In this document: piece after piece, positions 23,640 to 35,560 of the stretch
How the letters are laid out: every line of letters starts with the position of its first letter
Position numbering within the stretch: position 1 is the stretch's first letter
Origin: [Phialemoniopsis] sp. UDSM-2020
Lineage: Eukaryota; Ascomycota; Sordariomycetes; Thyridiales; Thyridiaceae
Assembly: GCA_018873225.1 (NCBI GenBank)
Contig: JAEILZ010000002.1
Coordinates: 3,410,001-3,474,000 of the forward strand
DNA length: 64,000 bases
Reading direction: 5' to 3'
Position numbers and translations under genes: made by a program
The notes under the pieces: generated by a model
What the model saw: the letters and a program-made list of their open reading frames with translations, nothing else
The model's database searches: none
Told to the model about the DNA's origin: nothing

Positions 23640-24803
23640 CTAGAAGTTTTGCAATAGAGTGCCGACATTCTTCGTCTGAGCCAGCTCCATCAGTGCCTTG
23701 CCGATCGACAGGTCCATCACGCCCGTGCCGACGCTCTTGTACACCACAAGACCCTCCTTCAGCCAGCTATCCAACCCTGAATCACCCTTGGTCTCCTTCT
23801 CGTGCAGCAGCTTGCCAACCTCGATCATCTTCTCAGGGTCGATGTCAGCCTTGACAAGCTCGCCCGCCTCCTGAAGGCATCCCGAGCGGCTGTCCACCAC
23901 CACAACCCCACCGTCGTGGCCTTGCTCAGCAAGCACCCCCTTCGGGTCGACCAACACCTTGAAGAACTCGGGATCGATCTCTTGCATGTCCAGGCGATAA
24001 GAACCAATCATGCTGATGTACCGGCTTTTGGCCCGCGCCTGCTCCGAGGTCAGGTACGACGCCGGGAACAGCGGCTGCGTGGCCGGCGTTGTGCAAAAGA
24101 TGGCGTCCGCCTCCCGTACCAACGTCTCGATCGCCGCGTCCCGGTCGGCCCGCGCGTCGTCAAAGATGTCAAACTCGGCGCTAGACCCCCACTTGGACAA
24201 GCTGCCTCCCGCATCGGCGAGGATGCCGTCGACGAGCGCCTTTGTCCGCGCTTGCGACCGATTGACGATGGTGATGCGACGGATGTCGGCCCCGCGCAGG
24301 AGCAGCGCGAGCCGAATGTGCCACACGGCCTGCTTGCCGGCCCCAAAGACGACGATGTTGTCCGTCCTCTGCCGGTGGCGGTACAGCAGCATGGACCCCA
24401 GCGACGTGCGGAACGCCGTCAGCTCCGCGGCGTTGAGCACACCGACCGCCTGGCCCGTCGCGTCGCACAGCGTCAGGACGCTCTTGAGCCCTGGCGGCGG
24501 CGGCTTCTTGGACTCGTCGTCGCCCGGCGCGGCGCGCTTCTTGGGCGCCGAGGGCGCGACGCCGACGATCTTGGTGCCGATGAGGTCGGGCGTCGTGGCG
24601 GGCATGAACAGGCTGACCTGCGCCTCGGCGCCCTCGCCGCCGCGCGACACGGCGGCGCGGTGCGGCTGGTACTGCTGCTCGTCGTGCAGGGAGTAGCTGG
24701 TCAGGGCGTCGCCGAGGACGGCCAGCAGGGTCAGGGCGTCGGCGCGCGACAGGCCCGAGAGGAGCTGCCCGATGTCGGCGTCGGAGAGGACGGTGAATGT
24801 CAT
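23640..24803 (-). CDS. Ornithine cyclodeaminase / mu-crystallin family protein
   Basis: Single-exon gene for 387 aa, start MTFTVLSDADIGQLL. It is an NAD(P)-binding protein of the OCD/mu-crystallin family, whose members include ornithine cyclodeaminase, alanine dehydrogenase and ketimine reductase. The Rossmann motif is VVFGAGKQAVWHIRLAL (GxGxQ, about residues 150-165), followed by ITIVNRSQ. FRTSLGSMLLYRHR, where mu-crystallin-type enzymes have their conserved RTaA segment, and ADAIFCTTPATQPLF (substrate/NAD region) match the family. A Lys/Pro-rich insert (about 85-105: SAPKKRAAPGDDESKKPPPP) is extra. Many fungal relatives sit in amino-acid or secondary-metabolite settings; nothing beside this gene indicates its substrate. 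It is convergent with the tRNA-Glu gene, 399 bases away. Confidence 0.88.
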   Translation of the reverse strand: MTFTVLSDADIGQLLSGLSRADALTLLAVLGDALTSYSLHDEQQYQPHRAAVSRGGEGAEAQVSLFMPATTPDLIGTKIVGVAPSAPKKRAAPGDDESKKPPPPGLKSVLTLCDATGQAVGVLNAAELTAFRTSLGSMLLYRHRQRTDNIVVFGAGKQAVWHIRLALLLRGADIRRITIVNRSQARTKALVDGILADAGGSLSKWGSSAEFDIFDDARADRDAAIETLVREADAIFCTTPATQPLFPASYLTSEQARAKSRYISMIGSYRLDMQEIDPEFFKVLVDPKGVLAEQGHDGGVVVVDSRSGCLQEAGELVKADIDPEKMIEVGKLLHEKETKGDSGLDSWLKEGLVVYKSVGTGVMDLSIGKALMELAQTKNVGTLLQNF

Positions 24804-25516
24804 TTTTTGCTGCTCTTCGTAGTTTCCGCTGGCTCGCTGTGATAATTATTATTGCTTGCTGAAAGACGGATCTCAACAGCGTCCTGGGGGCACTTTTACC
24901 TTCCCATTCGAGTGCTCCTCTTATCAATTGTGTGATGCTGCGAGAGCGGAAGCGCCGAAAATGCGCTACGGTTCGGTAGGTGGGTTCCGACTTGCACTAC
25001 GCAATCCGTCAAAATCGGCTGACCCGACACAAGCCGCGCTCCTTGGGGCAGGTCTTGCCGACCAGCAGCATGATGATCAGCATAAAAATGTCTAGAGTAG
25101 GCATGTTACAGAGGTGGTAGGGGTAAAAAAGACGTCCATGCGAGGTATTGACTTGTATGGTGTTGGGCAGTGGGATAACCCTCTTGCCAGAGGGGGATCG
25201 AAATTTCAGCCTGCGACCTTCGTATGCCCTTGATTTCCACATGGATCCTCACAGGATATCAGCAGCCAACTACATGACCATGTCGCCGATGCCGGAACAC
25301 ATTGCGTTTAGGTGACGTCTCACACACTGATGCTACAGACCTGAATCCGGAGATACAAGAGCCAAGATGATTTAGTTTTGTTGGGTATCATGAGGATCAT
25401 TCTATCAGAAGAGGAAGAAGTCGCAAAACCAGCGTGCCGACAACATGGCGACACATGAACCAAAAAAAACATCCGCTAAATCGCTAATATCGAGAATGTC
25501 ACCACGATATTGTCCT
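24804..25516. other. Intergenic region between the OCD-like gene and the NLR gene
   Basis: About 700 bases containing the OCD-like gene promoter and the NLR 3' flank. The segment near 25160-25215 has weak tRNA-like A/B boxes on the plus strand that do not fold. No gene is supported. Confidence 0.45.
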
Positions 25517-28500
25517 TCAATTCTTTTTGAATCGCTGGGCCAGGCGTCTGAATGGATTTTGTGAAATCCTTTTTGGCTTCCCCAACTCGAGATGTGACAG
25601 ACGTGCAAGAGAAGGGCCCTGTGACATGGGACGTGGCACAGAGACCGAGTCTGCGCTCCTTATCCTCCGGTGACCTTCCACTTGGTCGGGCGGCCTCAGC
25701 GCAGTGGCATGAATGCCGGGTACTGGCACTTTGGCTTGAGATTCAGCAACATTGCTGATTGCTTCAAGTGTTCCCTCGACAAGCCCCGAATTCCCAACAT
25801 CGATGCCTGGCTCGATCGCGTCTCGTTCCGGTACGTATGTTGTTACTCCTATATCCAGAAAGGGTGTCGGGTCCAGGCCCGAGTCTTCGAATGCCTGCAC
25901 CACCAACACCGCCCTGACACTATCGAGCTTGGACAGAATGCCTCCGCCGCGGATCAAGATGCATGTGATCATGTACAACTCTTTCATAGTCACCTTGACA
26001 TGCTCCCAGCGAGGCGTGCTGTCGTTCTCGGTCTGCGGGTCCCACGCCTTCCAGTCTGTAAGCGCGGTGAAGTCGGGATTATGCAGGATCTCTGCACCGA
26101 GCCAAACATCCAAGGGTGTCTGCCCGTGCGAGTCGGTCCAATTCGGGTTGGCGCCGAGATCTATGAGACGGGCTATCACTCGTGACGGCGCTAGGTGAAG
26201 GATGGTCGTCCACCCCGCTGGCTCGTCAGCGTTGCGGTAGAAGCGGATGGGGATTTGGTAGGCACCGATGACCTCGCCTGGCGGGGTCAGGCGGCCAAGG
26301 ATCATGAATATCAGATCGAACAACGTTTGCCACATCTGTGATGCACTCGCAGAGAGGACTTGGCTCTGCTCGTTGACCCTTCCTCGTCGGTGGAGAAGCA
26401 GGAAGATTGAGACAAGGGCATCGACATCACCGTACTCGTTGACAGTCTGCGTGTCGTAGACAATCACCCCAGCTGCTGACACACTCGGCGAGTAGTCGGC
26501 CTCGAGGATGATCCGCATGGCATCGGTCCAGTTGGCGTGTGGGATGTACCTCGAGCCAACGAGTGTCAGCCAGAGTAGTGGCGTGGCGGCACCTTGCTGC
26601 CAGTCTTTGCCGCCGGCATCGACCCATTCTTTGAGGAAAAGGAGTAGAGATGAGTAGGCGGCGAAGTTTAGAGGCGAAGGATCCGATACATTGGACGGCA
26701 TCAGTTCGGAGTAGTTGAACAGCTGGCGATTCATCTCCGAGGTGAAGTCCACCAAGGTGCAGCCGCTGGTCATCTCGGCCGCCTGTGCGTGGTTGGATAG
26801 AACGTCCATGTCTGTGCTGGACGCCGTCATGATGGCCAACTGGTACTTGCAGTGAAACATGTGCCCATTTTCGTACGTCTCCTTAGCCATCGGCCCCAGG
26901 ACTGCTTCCTTGAATCCCAGGCTCGACACGAACTCGTAGATGGTCTGATGGATAACCTGCACGCAGTTGAAGCCGTCTTCGTCCTGGAAGATTTCGACAA
27001 GCCCACCGCCCCAGGTGAGGATTTCTTGGGCTATCCGCCTACTATTTCCCTGAACGTCCTCCCGTTCCGAGGGCGGAATGAGGGCAAGAGCGCGATTCGC
27101 CTGCGTATAAGTGTTACAATTAGATACCTGTATCGCGCGCCAAAGGTAGCCAAGCCGGGGCGGTGACTTCCAGGAGCTGATCTCGGCCGCTCGGACGATG
27201 AGATCAAGAAGTACATAGGTCTCCCAACGACAGTCCATCGGTATTCTCAAGACGATATAATCTTCATAATACCGATCCAAGTCCGTCGGAATCTGCCCGA
27301 GAGCTGTCCGTAGGTCTTCTTCGGTCTTCAGCCATGCAGTTTTCCGTTCCAGGTCTTGGATGACAAGTTTCACCCATAGGAAAACACCAGCGGCTCGTTG
27401 AACAATTTCTGGGACCAGAGCTCTCGCATAGCCGGAAAGGGCATCGCTCGAAGCCATGACCCCCATGCTAAAGTTACGAATATCCTTTTCAGTTTGACTC
27501 TGCAGTGAGAAGTTTGGCTGGTTCCAGAAAAAGTCTTTGAACGCCTCCTCGGGTCGGCTCGAGAAGCAGATGGTGACGTGGTTGGATGATTTGGCTGACA
27601 TGGTTACGAGACGGTCGAGAAGCTGGCATACCAGCAGAGGTGGTCCGTCGAACTCGTCCAACGCGTCCAGGAAGAGCCGGACTCGGAACTTGTACAGGTC
27701 TTGCTCTAGGAGAAGCCGAAAGGCGTCCATCAGCACCTGGATCGTCCACGGCCTGTTGACCCATTTATCCTTTTGCACAAGTACTTTTCTCCCGCCCATC
27801 TTCTTCCAAATGTCGGCATTCTCGAGGTGATACAGTGGGTGGAGGAGTCTGTGAAGTGGTAGATCACTTTGACGTCTGATAATCTGGTGTATAATGCTCC
27901 GAAGTAGTCCCTCCAGCGACTTTTGGATGGATGTTCCTCGGTAGTAGAAGAAGAAGCCAGCCATAATCGCCAGGGTATTGCTGAGCCCCTGACTGTACTG
28001 CTTGGTCCGCTTATCTTCAAAGATGAACCTCATTAGAGTGGACTTGCCTGACCCGGGCTTTCCATGTATCCAAAACAGACCAGTGCCGCGTTGAAGCCAG
28101 TCTTTGAAGCCACGATTGTCGTAGATCCATTCAAACGTGCCTTCATGCTGATGATCAATAAGAGTGGCGCGGAGGCCCAGGTCAGGGGCATCAAGCGAGG
28201 CAAGCACGGCTGTATCAGCTCTTGTCAGCATGTCTCATCGTGAAGTGGTTCTATGGATGTGATTGTCTTACTTTGCTTCGTAAATTCGGGAGGCTCTCCA
28301 CTTGATCGCTTCTGCTGGTGGCTGACTTGGACTCTAAGACGGCTTGGATCCGCGCCTTCCTCGTCAGAGCTTGCGCCCATATCACCTGAAGAGACAGCTT
28401 TGCCTTTGCTGGACGGGGCTGGACCAGCCCAAACTCGCTGCCCAATGGAGTTGTGACCGTTGAGAAGATGGCCAGAGATATCTCGAAGTTTAGAGTACAC

Positions 28501-29653
28501 AATGCGCGACATCTGGTCGTTGCGTGTGAATTTAACCATGTTGGAGTGATCTTGGGCAATGGGAAATGTCTTGGCCGGGTCTTTCTGCATCTGCCGGCAT
28601 GTTGCAGAGTATGGTTCGACTGCTTTGGAAGGAGGTCCAGCCTTGACCCAACGGCCAGTCTCGTCACACACGACAGTCGGGGACATCCGGGTCTCGTAAG
28701 CCCAGAATATCAACGCCTGGCTGAGAAAAGCAGTGCCCATGAACGCCTTGTCAAGTTTCAACAGGTAGTTTGAATTCACACTCAAATCCTGCACCAGACT
28801 CTCGTTGGGCTGCCCCTCCACGATGGCGAGCAGATGCGCGTGGTCCATGCCAAGATTAGGCACGCCAAACATGACAGCGCCGCGTATCTTCTTGATCGTG
28901 TCGCGGTTGAGGACATCTCGGGCGTCGGCGATGCGCACGAAGAAGTCCTTCAGGATCAAGCCGCCCAGACTGTGGGCGAGAAATACCAGGGGTTTGGCGG
29001 ACGGCTGCCTCCACCCGCCCGCCGCGAGGTTTTCGATGAGATCCTTGGCGATATCTCCAATGACCTGCGTCGACTCGCCGTCCACGAGGCTCGAGTCTTG
29101 CCCGTACAGAATGGCGCGCATGCCGGGCACGTGGTGCGGGGCTTCGTCCCGGAGCCACATGAATTGCTTGTCCCGCCCGTGCGGCTGCCACGAGCCGAAG
29201 GGATGGCTTGCGAGACCGGACACGGCAATGCAGCTGTGACACATGTCAGTACGTATGCTCGATGAACCCAAAAGGCTGCCATGGTGACACGACGCACTCA
29301 AATGCATGCTCCCTCTCGTCGACATCGTTCAGCGGTGTCAGGCCTAGGAACTTCTCGTCCAGCGTCAGGCCTTCGCATCGGCAGCACCTCGACAGGTCCC
29401 ATTTGGTACTGCTGAGATCTGGATCCATCTGTAGTATCGCCTTGGGCACTGCGCGCAGCTGTAGCGTGGCGACTCGCGGCGCGGGGCTGATCCAGTGGTC
29501 GAGCGCGGTCGCCAGCGACCGGACGTCGATGTCATCGTCGGCCAGGTCCTCGAATCCAGCGCCCAGGAGCCGCGCTACCCCATCCGTCGTGCCGATGTGC
29601 GGCGGCACACCCTCGAGCCGGTAGACTTTGTTCGTCCATTTGCGGTCGGCCAT
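25517..29653 (-). CDS. NLR-type protein: DUF676 esterase-like domain fused to NACHT NTPase
   Basis: Three exons, 29653-29298, 29233-28272 and 28209-25517 (introns of 64 and 62 nt), encode 1336 aa. Residues 1-118 are the conserved leader seen before such esterase domains (ends PLNDVDEREHAFD). The DUF676 alpha/beta-hydrolase domain (about 119-400) has the nucleophile elbow LAHSLGG and the FGVPNLGM block. The NACHT domain follows, with Walker A GKPGSGKST (about 489-497), Walker B VRLFLDALDEF and CFSSRPEEAF, the sensor-like R. The C-terminal half lacks recognisable WD40 or TPR arrays; one ankyrin-like unit is visible (LIDLGANPNWTDSHGQTPLD). Fungal proteins of this layout are innate-immunity/incompatibility-type STAND NTPases; the esterase-like domain is the presumed effector. 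A regulated role in non-self recognition is inferred from family only. Splice junctions restore strong conservation (HAFD-CIAVSGL), supporting the model. Confidence 0.88.
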
Positions 29654-30237
29654 CCCGCCCAGCAACGACGGGCGCGTCGCAAGGCCGGGTCAACGATGGG
29701 CGTTGGCGATTGCCGTATGTGCATTCTTCGTGGAGTCCAGACAGGTGCGCATGATGAGGAGGGGAATGAACAAGAGCTCTCCAGTCCCCCATGTGGGGGT
29801 TCAATTGTTCAGCTTGTCCTCTAGGCGCGCGCTGCTCGCGTTCATCTACCGCAGACCCCTGTCGCTGTGGCGGCGCAGGCCAGCCATTGAGGGGCGAGTC
29901 CAGTCATTCTGCACAAGCGATGGTCTTTTCAGCTTGCGTCTGCATTCCTTGATCTTCTGCAAGATGGACAAGCTTTGCTAGCTACTTAGTGTGCTGTTTG
30001 GTCCCCGCCCCTAGATGTACCCATCCAGCATCTGTCGATAGAAGAACAGCCGCCCTGGATACCTGCATGTGACAGGAGATAAGACAGACATTATCCAACA
30101 GTGCATAGGGGTCGAATGTACTCGAAACATGAGGCATAAGAGGTTATTTAGATGGAATAGATAGTTGCTGGCTTGATATTTGTGCTGTCTGAGGTGCGCT
30201 TTTTTGAATTCAAGTCTACATCGATTACCCCACTGTC
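29654..30237. other. Intergenic region upstream of the NLR gene
   Basis: 584 bases holding the NLR promoter and the 3' flank of the secreted-protein gene. No coding feature or repeat is recognised. Confidence 0.5.
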
Positions 30238-31657
30238 TTAAGCGGGAACAGCCGTGAAAGTGACAGCGTTACCCCAGTTAGCAGATGGTGGGTTCTTGTC
30301 AATGATGAAGTAAGAGCCGCCATAGGGATACCACGAGCTGTACTGGGCGCCATTCGTGCCAGCCTTGTCCTCGGCACAAATGACACTGTTGGCGCTGTTG
30401 ATGGTGCAGCTGGTCGGGTAGAAGCCCCACAGGTTACCAGTGCTCAGCGGCTTCGGCGCGATGCCGACCATGGACGCGCTGCCCGCCTGCCAGGCTATTA
30501 GGGGAAGGCTGGGGTATCCGGCTTGATAATTATAGAGCACGTCGCCTACGAGACCCCAGAGGGCGACAGAAGCATCGTCGTTGCTGGTGGGGCGAAGCCA
30601 GGAGTACGTGTTGTCGTTGAGGGTGGGATAAGGGTTATCGAGCTTGATGTATTGTCCATCGAACGCACCGCCAGAGACACGGAGCTTGAAGAGAGGGACA
30701 TTCAAAGTCGCCGTGGGACCAGCGCCAGTGACTGTGGCATCGCTGTTGGGTTGAAGTTAGTACATGCATTCTGAGAGAGCAGTTGAGCAGGGGGCATGGC
30801 ATCATCACTCACGTAGCGATCTGGGTAGCAGTCGAAGTGCTCGTAGCAGTAAGGACATCAATCTCGGTGCTGGCAGTGACCACAAGAGTGGCGGTAGACG
30901 AAACCGAGACGTATACAGTCTTGGTGGTTAGAGGCGTGGCCACTGTGATAGTGGTTGGGGTGACGCCAACACAAGCACAGGCAGTAGAGTAACGCTCAGC
31001 ACCAGAGCAGGCAGAGGCATAGATCGGGATGTCTGAAGGCTTGGACGTAGCCTGTCGCTTTACGGGAGTGTTGCCCTCCCATCCAGCTGGCACGGGGAGG
31101 ACAGTGGCCTCGCGCTTGCCAGGAACATTCTGATGGACAAAGTTGGTGGTTGTGACTTCTGGTCCAGGAGTGGTGAAAGTCTGATCATGTTCAATTCGTC
31201 AGCAACGCTGGTTCTTATCATGACGACACAGGGTGTAAGAGACTGATACTGACCGTATGATCAGTCTCAGTGACGACGGCCGGGAGAAACGTAGTGGTCA
31301 AGGTAGTCGAAGTGACACTGTTAGTCTCTGTAGGAGTGAAGCTGAGCGTGATTGTCTGCGTTATGGTTCTACCAAGCTGTTAAAAAACAAGTCTAGTGAG
31401 AGGTTGAGACTGGAGGAAATGCGACTGACGAAGTGGCAGGGGTGACTGTCGTCTTCAAGAAAGAGGAACAGTCATCAGCACCACGACGGGTGGTGAACGC
31501 TGATGCAATGACGGCTTGGAATGGTCAGCTTAGGTTGAATACTGGCGTACATACAAGATTACGTACCGCGGGCGCAGTTGTCACCACATCCTCGAGCGAA
31601 AATGGCCGGAACGGAAGCGGCCACAAGAGTGGGTGCGAGGAGCAAAAGAGACAGCAT
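30238..31657 (-). CDS. Secreted Thr/Ser-rich protein, unknown family
   Basis: Five exons: 31657-31567, 31499-31430, 31368-31254, 31180-30813 and 30742-30238, giving 382 aa. MLSLLLLAPTLVAASVPAIFA is a signal peptide. An N-terminal Cys-containing segment (RGCGDNCARA, DDCSSF) leads into a long Thr/Val-rich region (TITQTITLSFTPTETNS, TVYVSVSSTATLVVT) that is probably O-glycosylated. VKRQ at about 180 may be a Kex2 site. A small cysteine-containing segment (ASACSGAERYSTACACVGV) and a folded C-terminal domain (FKLRVSGGAFDGQYIKLDN, NTYSWLRPTS) follow. The first acceptor of intron 2 would give an early stop; using the TAG at 31369 keeps the frame. No GPI signal is visible. This type of Thr-rich secreted protein is common in fungal secretomes; function unknown. 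Confidence 0.75.
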
Positions 31658-32475
31658 CTTTACTATAGGGCTGATGTCCAAACCTAGACAATTTTAGGAA
31701 TAGATTTGGAAAGCCCAAATCAACAAGAAGTGAACATATCGAACTACCCCTTTATATACATTCCCTCTCAGCCCAAGATACCACGATGCGAGACCTTGGC
31801 CCGAGGCCACCAACGCGATAGATGAGGCGTTCAGATTATTGGTTTCATTTCCCAATCTTGTCTAGAGCAGCTCGAAGTTGGAAGTCCAGCCCTATGCCTA
31901 CATAACTAGCTCCATGCCAGTTTTCGAGGTGCAAGGGGGGCATCGCCAGGGCAGTAATGGCGCCGGCAGTCCAGACCACGGCAGATGCCGGGCTTAGACC
32001 CGTTCGGGGTCGCTCGGGGGTAGCGCAGAAGATTGTCTAGTAAGGTAGCCAAATTGGGATAAAGAGGTGATGCTGGGGGCTCGTTCAGGGTCTGCTCTCG
32101 TCTCGGGGCACCAGACGCAGAACCGGAAGCCACCGTCGACTTAGTGACAGTGACTATTCACAATTAGCACCGAATCTGAGCTACGGCACTGCTAGTCAGT
32201 AGGTCCGGCAGTCAGCCCTGGCTTTGGGCTTGAAAAGAGGGAGATGGGTCTAGGCAGTCGCTACACAATTCGCACTTAGGCGTGCCTTTTGATCGATAAG
32301 GGATGCATTGAAAGAGAGCGTGCTGAAGCGATTCGATTGATACACCCATTTACACCAGTGCGACTGTGTATCTCAAGGACCTCATTAATACACCATGATA
32401 TGTCTAGTTAATATAAAACTTTTGTTCATTCTCAGGAAGGATTGTTGGTGCATAGCAGGCACCTTAGCGCTGTGC
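31658..32475. other. Promoter of the secreted Thr-rich gene and laccase 3' flank
   Basis: A TATA box reading TATATAAA on the minus strand lies at 31758-31751, about 95 bases before the start at 31657. The rest shows no gene. Confidence 0.55.
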
Positions 32476-34312
32476 TTAGACACCAGAATCCTCAAGCTCT
32501 ACAGAGTTGGCCTCTGCGTGCGTCGACCACGCGGAACATGTGCTCTCCAATGAATCTTGGTCGATCAAGCCCCCAATCTCATCCTGCCTGACCAAGAACT
32601 GGATGGCAAATCCCTCAGAGGTGTGCCAGCCGATATGACAGTGCATGAGCCAAGCCCCCGGGTTGTCAGTCTGGAACGCTAGCACTAAGTGGCCTGAGGC
32701 CGGAAGCATAGCGGTGTCCCGACGGGGCGGGTTGTCGAGGTTAAGCGTGGTGCTCCCTGCGGAGTAAGTTCCGCTTCCCTGCGCCAGAACGAAAAAGTCG
32801 AACCCGTGCAGGTGGATCGGGTGAGGGATAGCCAGGGTAGTCTCAATGATGACATACGCCCACTCGTCGGTGCCAGTGAGTTCAATGACAGCGTCGTCGG
32901 TCTCGAACGTGGTGGCGTTGTTGTACACTTGCAGCAGTGTAGGATCTGCCCAGTCCACAAGGAACGTCGTCGAGTTGAGGTACCCTGGATCGTTGGTCAG
33001 TTTGACCCTACACGCCAAGTGAATGGCGGGGGGTGAAGCACTACTCACATTTGAATAGGTTGTCACTGTTCTTTCCGACGGTTACATCCTCAAGTGTTTG
33101 ATAGACAGAAGCGTCAACGGTCTTGGAGACAACCGGAACCAGATTGGCAGCATCTTCGTCCTCGCACCCATCAACGTAATCGTACCCCGTGGTGGTTGGA
33201 GTACCAGCCGAGTCACCGTAGAAGATGATGCCCTTGATGTTATCACTGCTGTCGTTGTCACTGCAAGCACTCTGAGGGATGGCTCGGAGCCAAAAGTCCG
33301 ATGCCACCGATGCCTGATCTGCTGTCACGATGATATCGTAGCGTTGACCTGGAATGAATGTTTTAGCTAAGGTCCAAGTTTAGTCTAAAGACGAGGCCAT
33401 CTTACCCATCCCCATGCTGAGGACAGTAGTCTCATACGGTGTGATCGGGACGAGGTCCATTGCGATGACCTGCATGGTGTGGTTGTCGATGCTGAATTTC
33501 CAGTGGGTATCAATAGCCGCATTGACCAGCCGAATTCGGTAGGATGTGCCTTCGGTGAACTTGGCCGTGAACCTAGATCCGACCTGGTCACTCGAGCCAT
33601 CGTCCCCGAAGACATTGGTGCCGTTGATCAGCCCGTTGTCTAGGGTGGGTGGGCCGCTTGTCTCGGCCGAGATGTACAGCTCGTCAGCTGTCTGATGGCT
33701 CCAGTCATTCAGGAAGATATGGCCAAGATCCTCATCATAGTTGGCAGCCGCAGGCCCGTTTATGACGATACCTCCAAACACACCCTCCCATGCCTGAAGA
33801 GCAAAGTGCGAGTGGTACCAAGTTGAACCGTATTGAGTTGCCCTCCAGGTGTAGGTGATGGTATCACCTGGAGCGGTCGGGCATTGAGTGATGCTCACAA
33901 CTCCGTCGTTCTGGTTGGTGTAGTTCTGGCGAATACCGTGGAAGTGGATGCTGGAGCCGTTGGTGCTGCTGGATAAAGCATTCGTCAGATGGACCACAAC
34001 AGTGTCGCCCCAGTCCGCAACGATCGTCGGGCCGGGGATGCTGCCGTTGATGGCCTGCGCGTAACGCGAGACTCCGTCGGGAGAGACAGTCACGTCTCCG
34101 AGCTCGAACCAGTACTCGCGAGTTACGCCGGTGTCTGGCACCGTATTGTAGTGATCTGTGTTGATATCAAAGTCGCACCACTGGTCACGAGTGGTTGCGG
34201 TATTACCGTCACAGGTAGCTCGTGGAAAAAGACGTGGAGGGCCTCCGAATTCAAGAGGGCTTGCGATGCTCAAGGCAGCGAAGGAAGATAACAGAAAGAC
34301 AGAGCGAAGCAT
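32476..34312 (-). CDS. Secreted laccase (multicopper oxidase)
   Basis: Three exons, 34312-33406, 33348-33049 and 32984-32476, encode 571 aa. Laccases oxidise phenols with O2 through one T1 and a T2/T3 copper cluster. MLRSVFLLSSFAALSIASP is a signal peptide. All four copper signatures are intact: HFHG, WYHSHF, HPIHLHG and HCHIGWH. The residue ten after the T1 Cys is Phe (HTSEGF), the class with no axial Met or Leu, often linked to higher redox potential. The C-terminus DSGV matches the ascomycete C-terminal plug that enters the oxygen channel. Intron 2 was placed to give FKW-YLNSTTFLVDW, a strongly conserved junction; a nearer acceptor would leave a stop. A TATA box is at 34425-34420 (minus strand), about 108 bases upstream. 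Neighbours are other secreted or wall proteins. Confidence 0.95.
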
Positions 34313-35560
34313 ATTTAAAAAAGAGAATGTCTGGTAGTAGGAATCTGAGAAAGAATAAGGCTGAGATGAGAAGTTAATTCAATTAGGAAAGTCATTCTCA
34401 ACAGCAGTTGCCTCTTGTGTTTATACTCAAACCATCGTGGCCTTCGTCTTGATTCACATCATGGCATGACTTCTCAAGGCTCCATTTCCTCCACAACCTA
34501 CCTCCACAGCCCGTGTGGTCAAAACGCGAGGACGCTGTGTCTTCGTCATCACCTCAGCCGATTTGCATGGTAGGGAGGGTCATGGCGTTGGCTTCGCTTG
34601 CAGTATCGACTGTTGACCCTGACCTGTGCATGAGTAGAACAAAAATATTTGCGCGAGCCCCTGTTGTCAGGCATACTTCGTATGGAGGCTTTGCGCTTCA
34701 GAGACTTCAGGGTAACAACTGGTACTAGCCGCATAAAAGGGGTACCGTGGAGAGCGGGAACAGCCACGATGTTAGTGATCGATATGAACCTGGTCTCGCC
34801 GGTCATAAACCTGGTTAGGGACGCCAAACACTTGACTACCGGCATTGAGCTGCCGTGATCCTAGCATGGGTTTCCTCTTTGGGGGTTTATTGCGGAGATG
34901 ATTGCCCTTTTCTGATGAAACGCATCACGTACATCCCTGTCCGTATATCCCGCGCGTTAAACAATCAGTGGAGCCTCAGCCACATGGGTTTCGACGACAA
35001 GCGAAGCTTGAATCACTGGCACCGACAGGCCTGTATCGGCTCACGAGTCCATTTTGGGACGAACTGCATGTAGGCCTCGTCATCAAGGCGGCAGGCGTTG
35101 TCTGTTTTGCTGCTTTGCTCAAGTCGGCAACTGCGTTTATTCTGAAGGTTCTCCACATGTTGCAACAGTCCTCGACGAATCATGCAACGCTGACCCCTGA
35201 ATGATACGTACTACTCCAGGGGTCAGAGATTATCGAGAAGGCCAGCTGATCTTGGTCGACAAGTGCCGACTCGCGGAGGACAAGCCCCATCCGCATAAGA
35301 ACCGGTGTGGAAAGGTGACGACTTTCAACTTGTCCAGCCGCACTTGTATTCGTCATCCTGCTGCGCACCGTATCAGTTGTATGACAAGCAAAAGTTCCAT
35401 TTAGGGGTTTCCCAGCTAGATGCTATCACCTGTCGCCGCCGAGATAGATAAAGTAACGGTAACCGACTCTTCACTCAATCGTATCGCACCTCAACATCAT
35501 AAGTTCATTCACTACAACACAACCTCTCATTCGACCCGTACTGTCAAGATCAGATCCAAA
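34313..35560. other. Divergent promoter region between laccase and a small secreted protein
   Basis: About 1.25 kb shared by two divergent secreted-protein genes. The laccase TATA box is at its left end. I see no further gene. Confidence 0.5.

Noticed and set aside
23802..24842. 346-aa plus-strand open frame
   Set aside because: Arg/Ala/Val-rich shadow of the OCD/mu-crystallin gene on the opposite strand.
25096..25215. Possible tRNA on the plus strand (TGGGCAGTGGGATAA with a GGATCGAAATT B-box-like segment)
   Set aside because: Acceptor and T stems do not pair; at most a decayed fragment.
32985..33048. Alternative laccase intron 2 ending at the nearer TAG
   Set aside because: With the GTGAGT donor it leaves an in-frame stop; the chosen acceptor restores the conserved FKW-LNSTTFLVDW junction.
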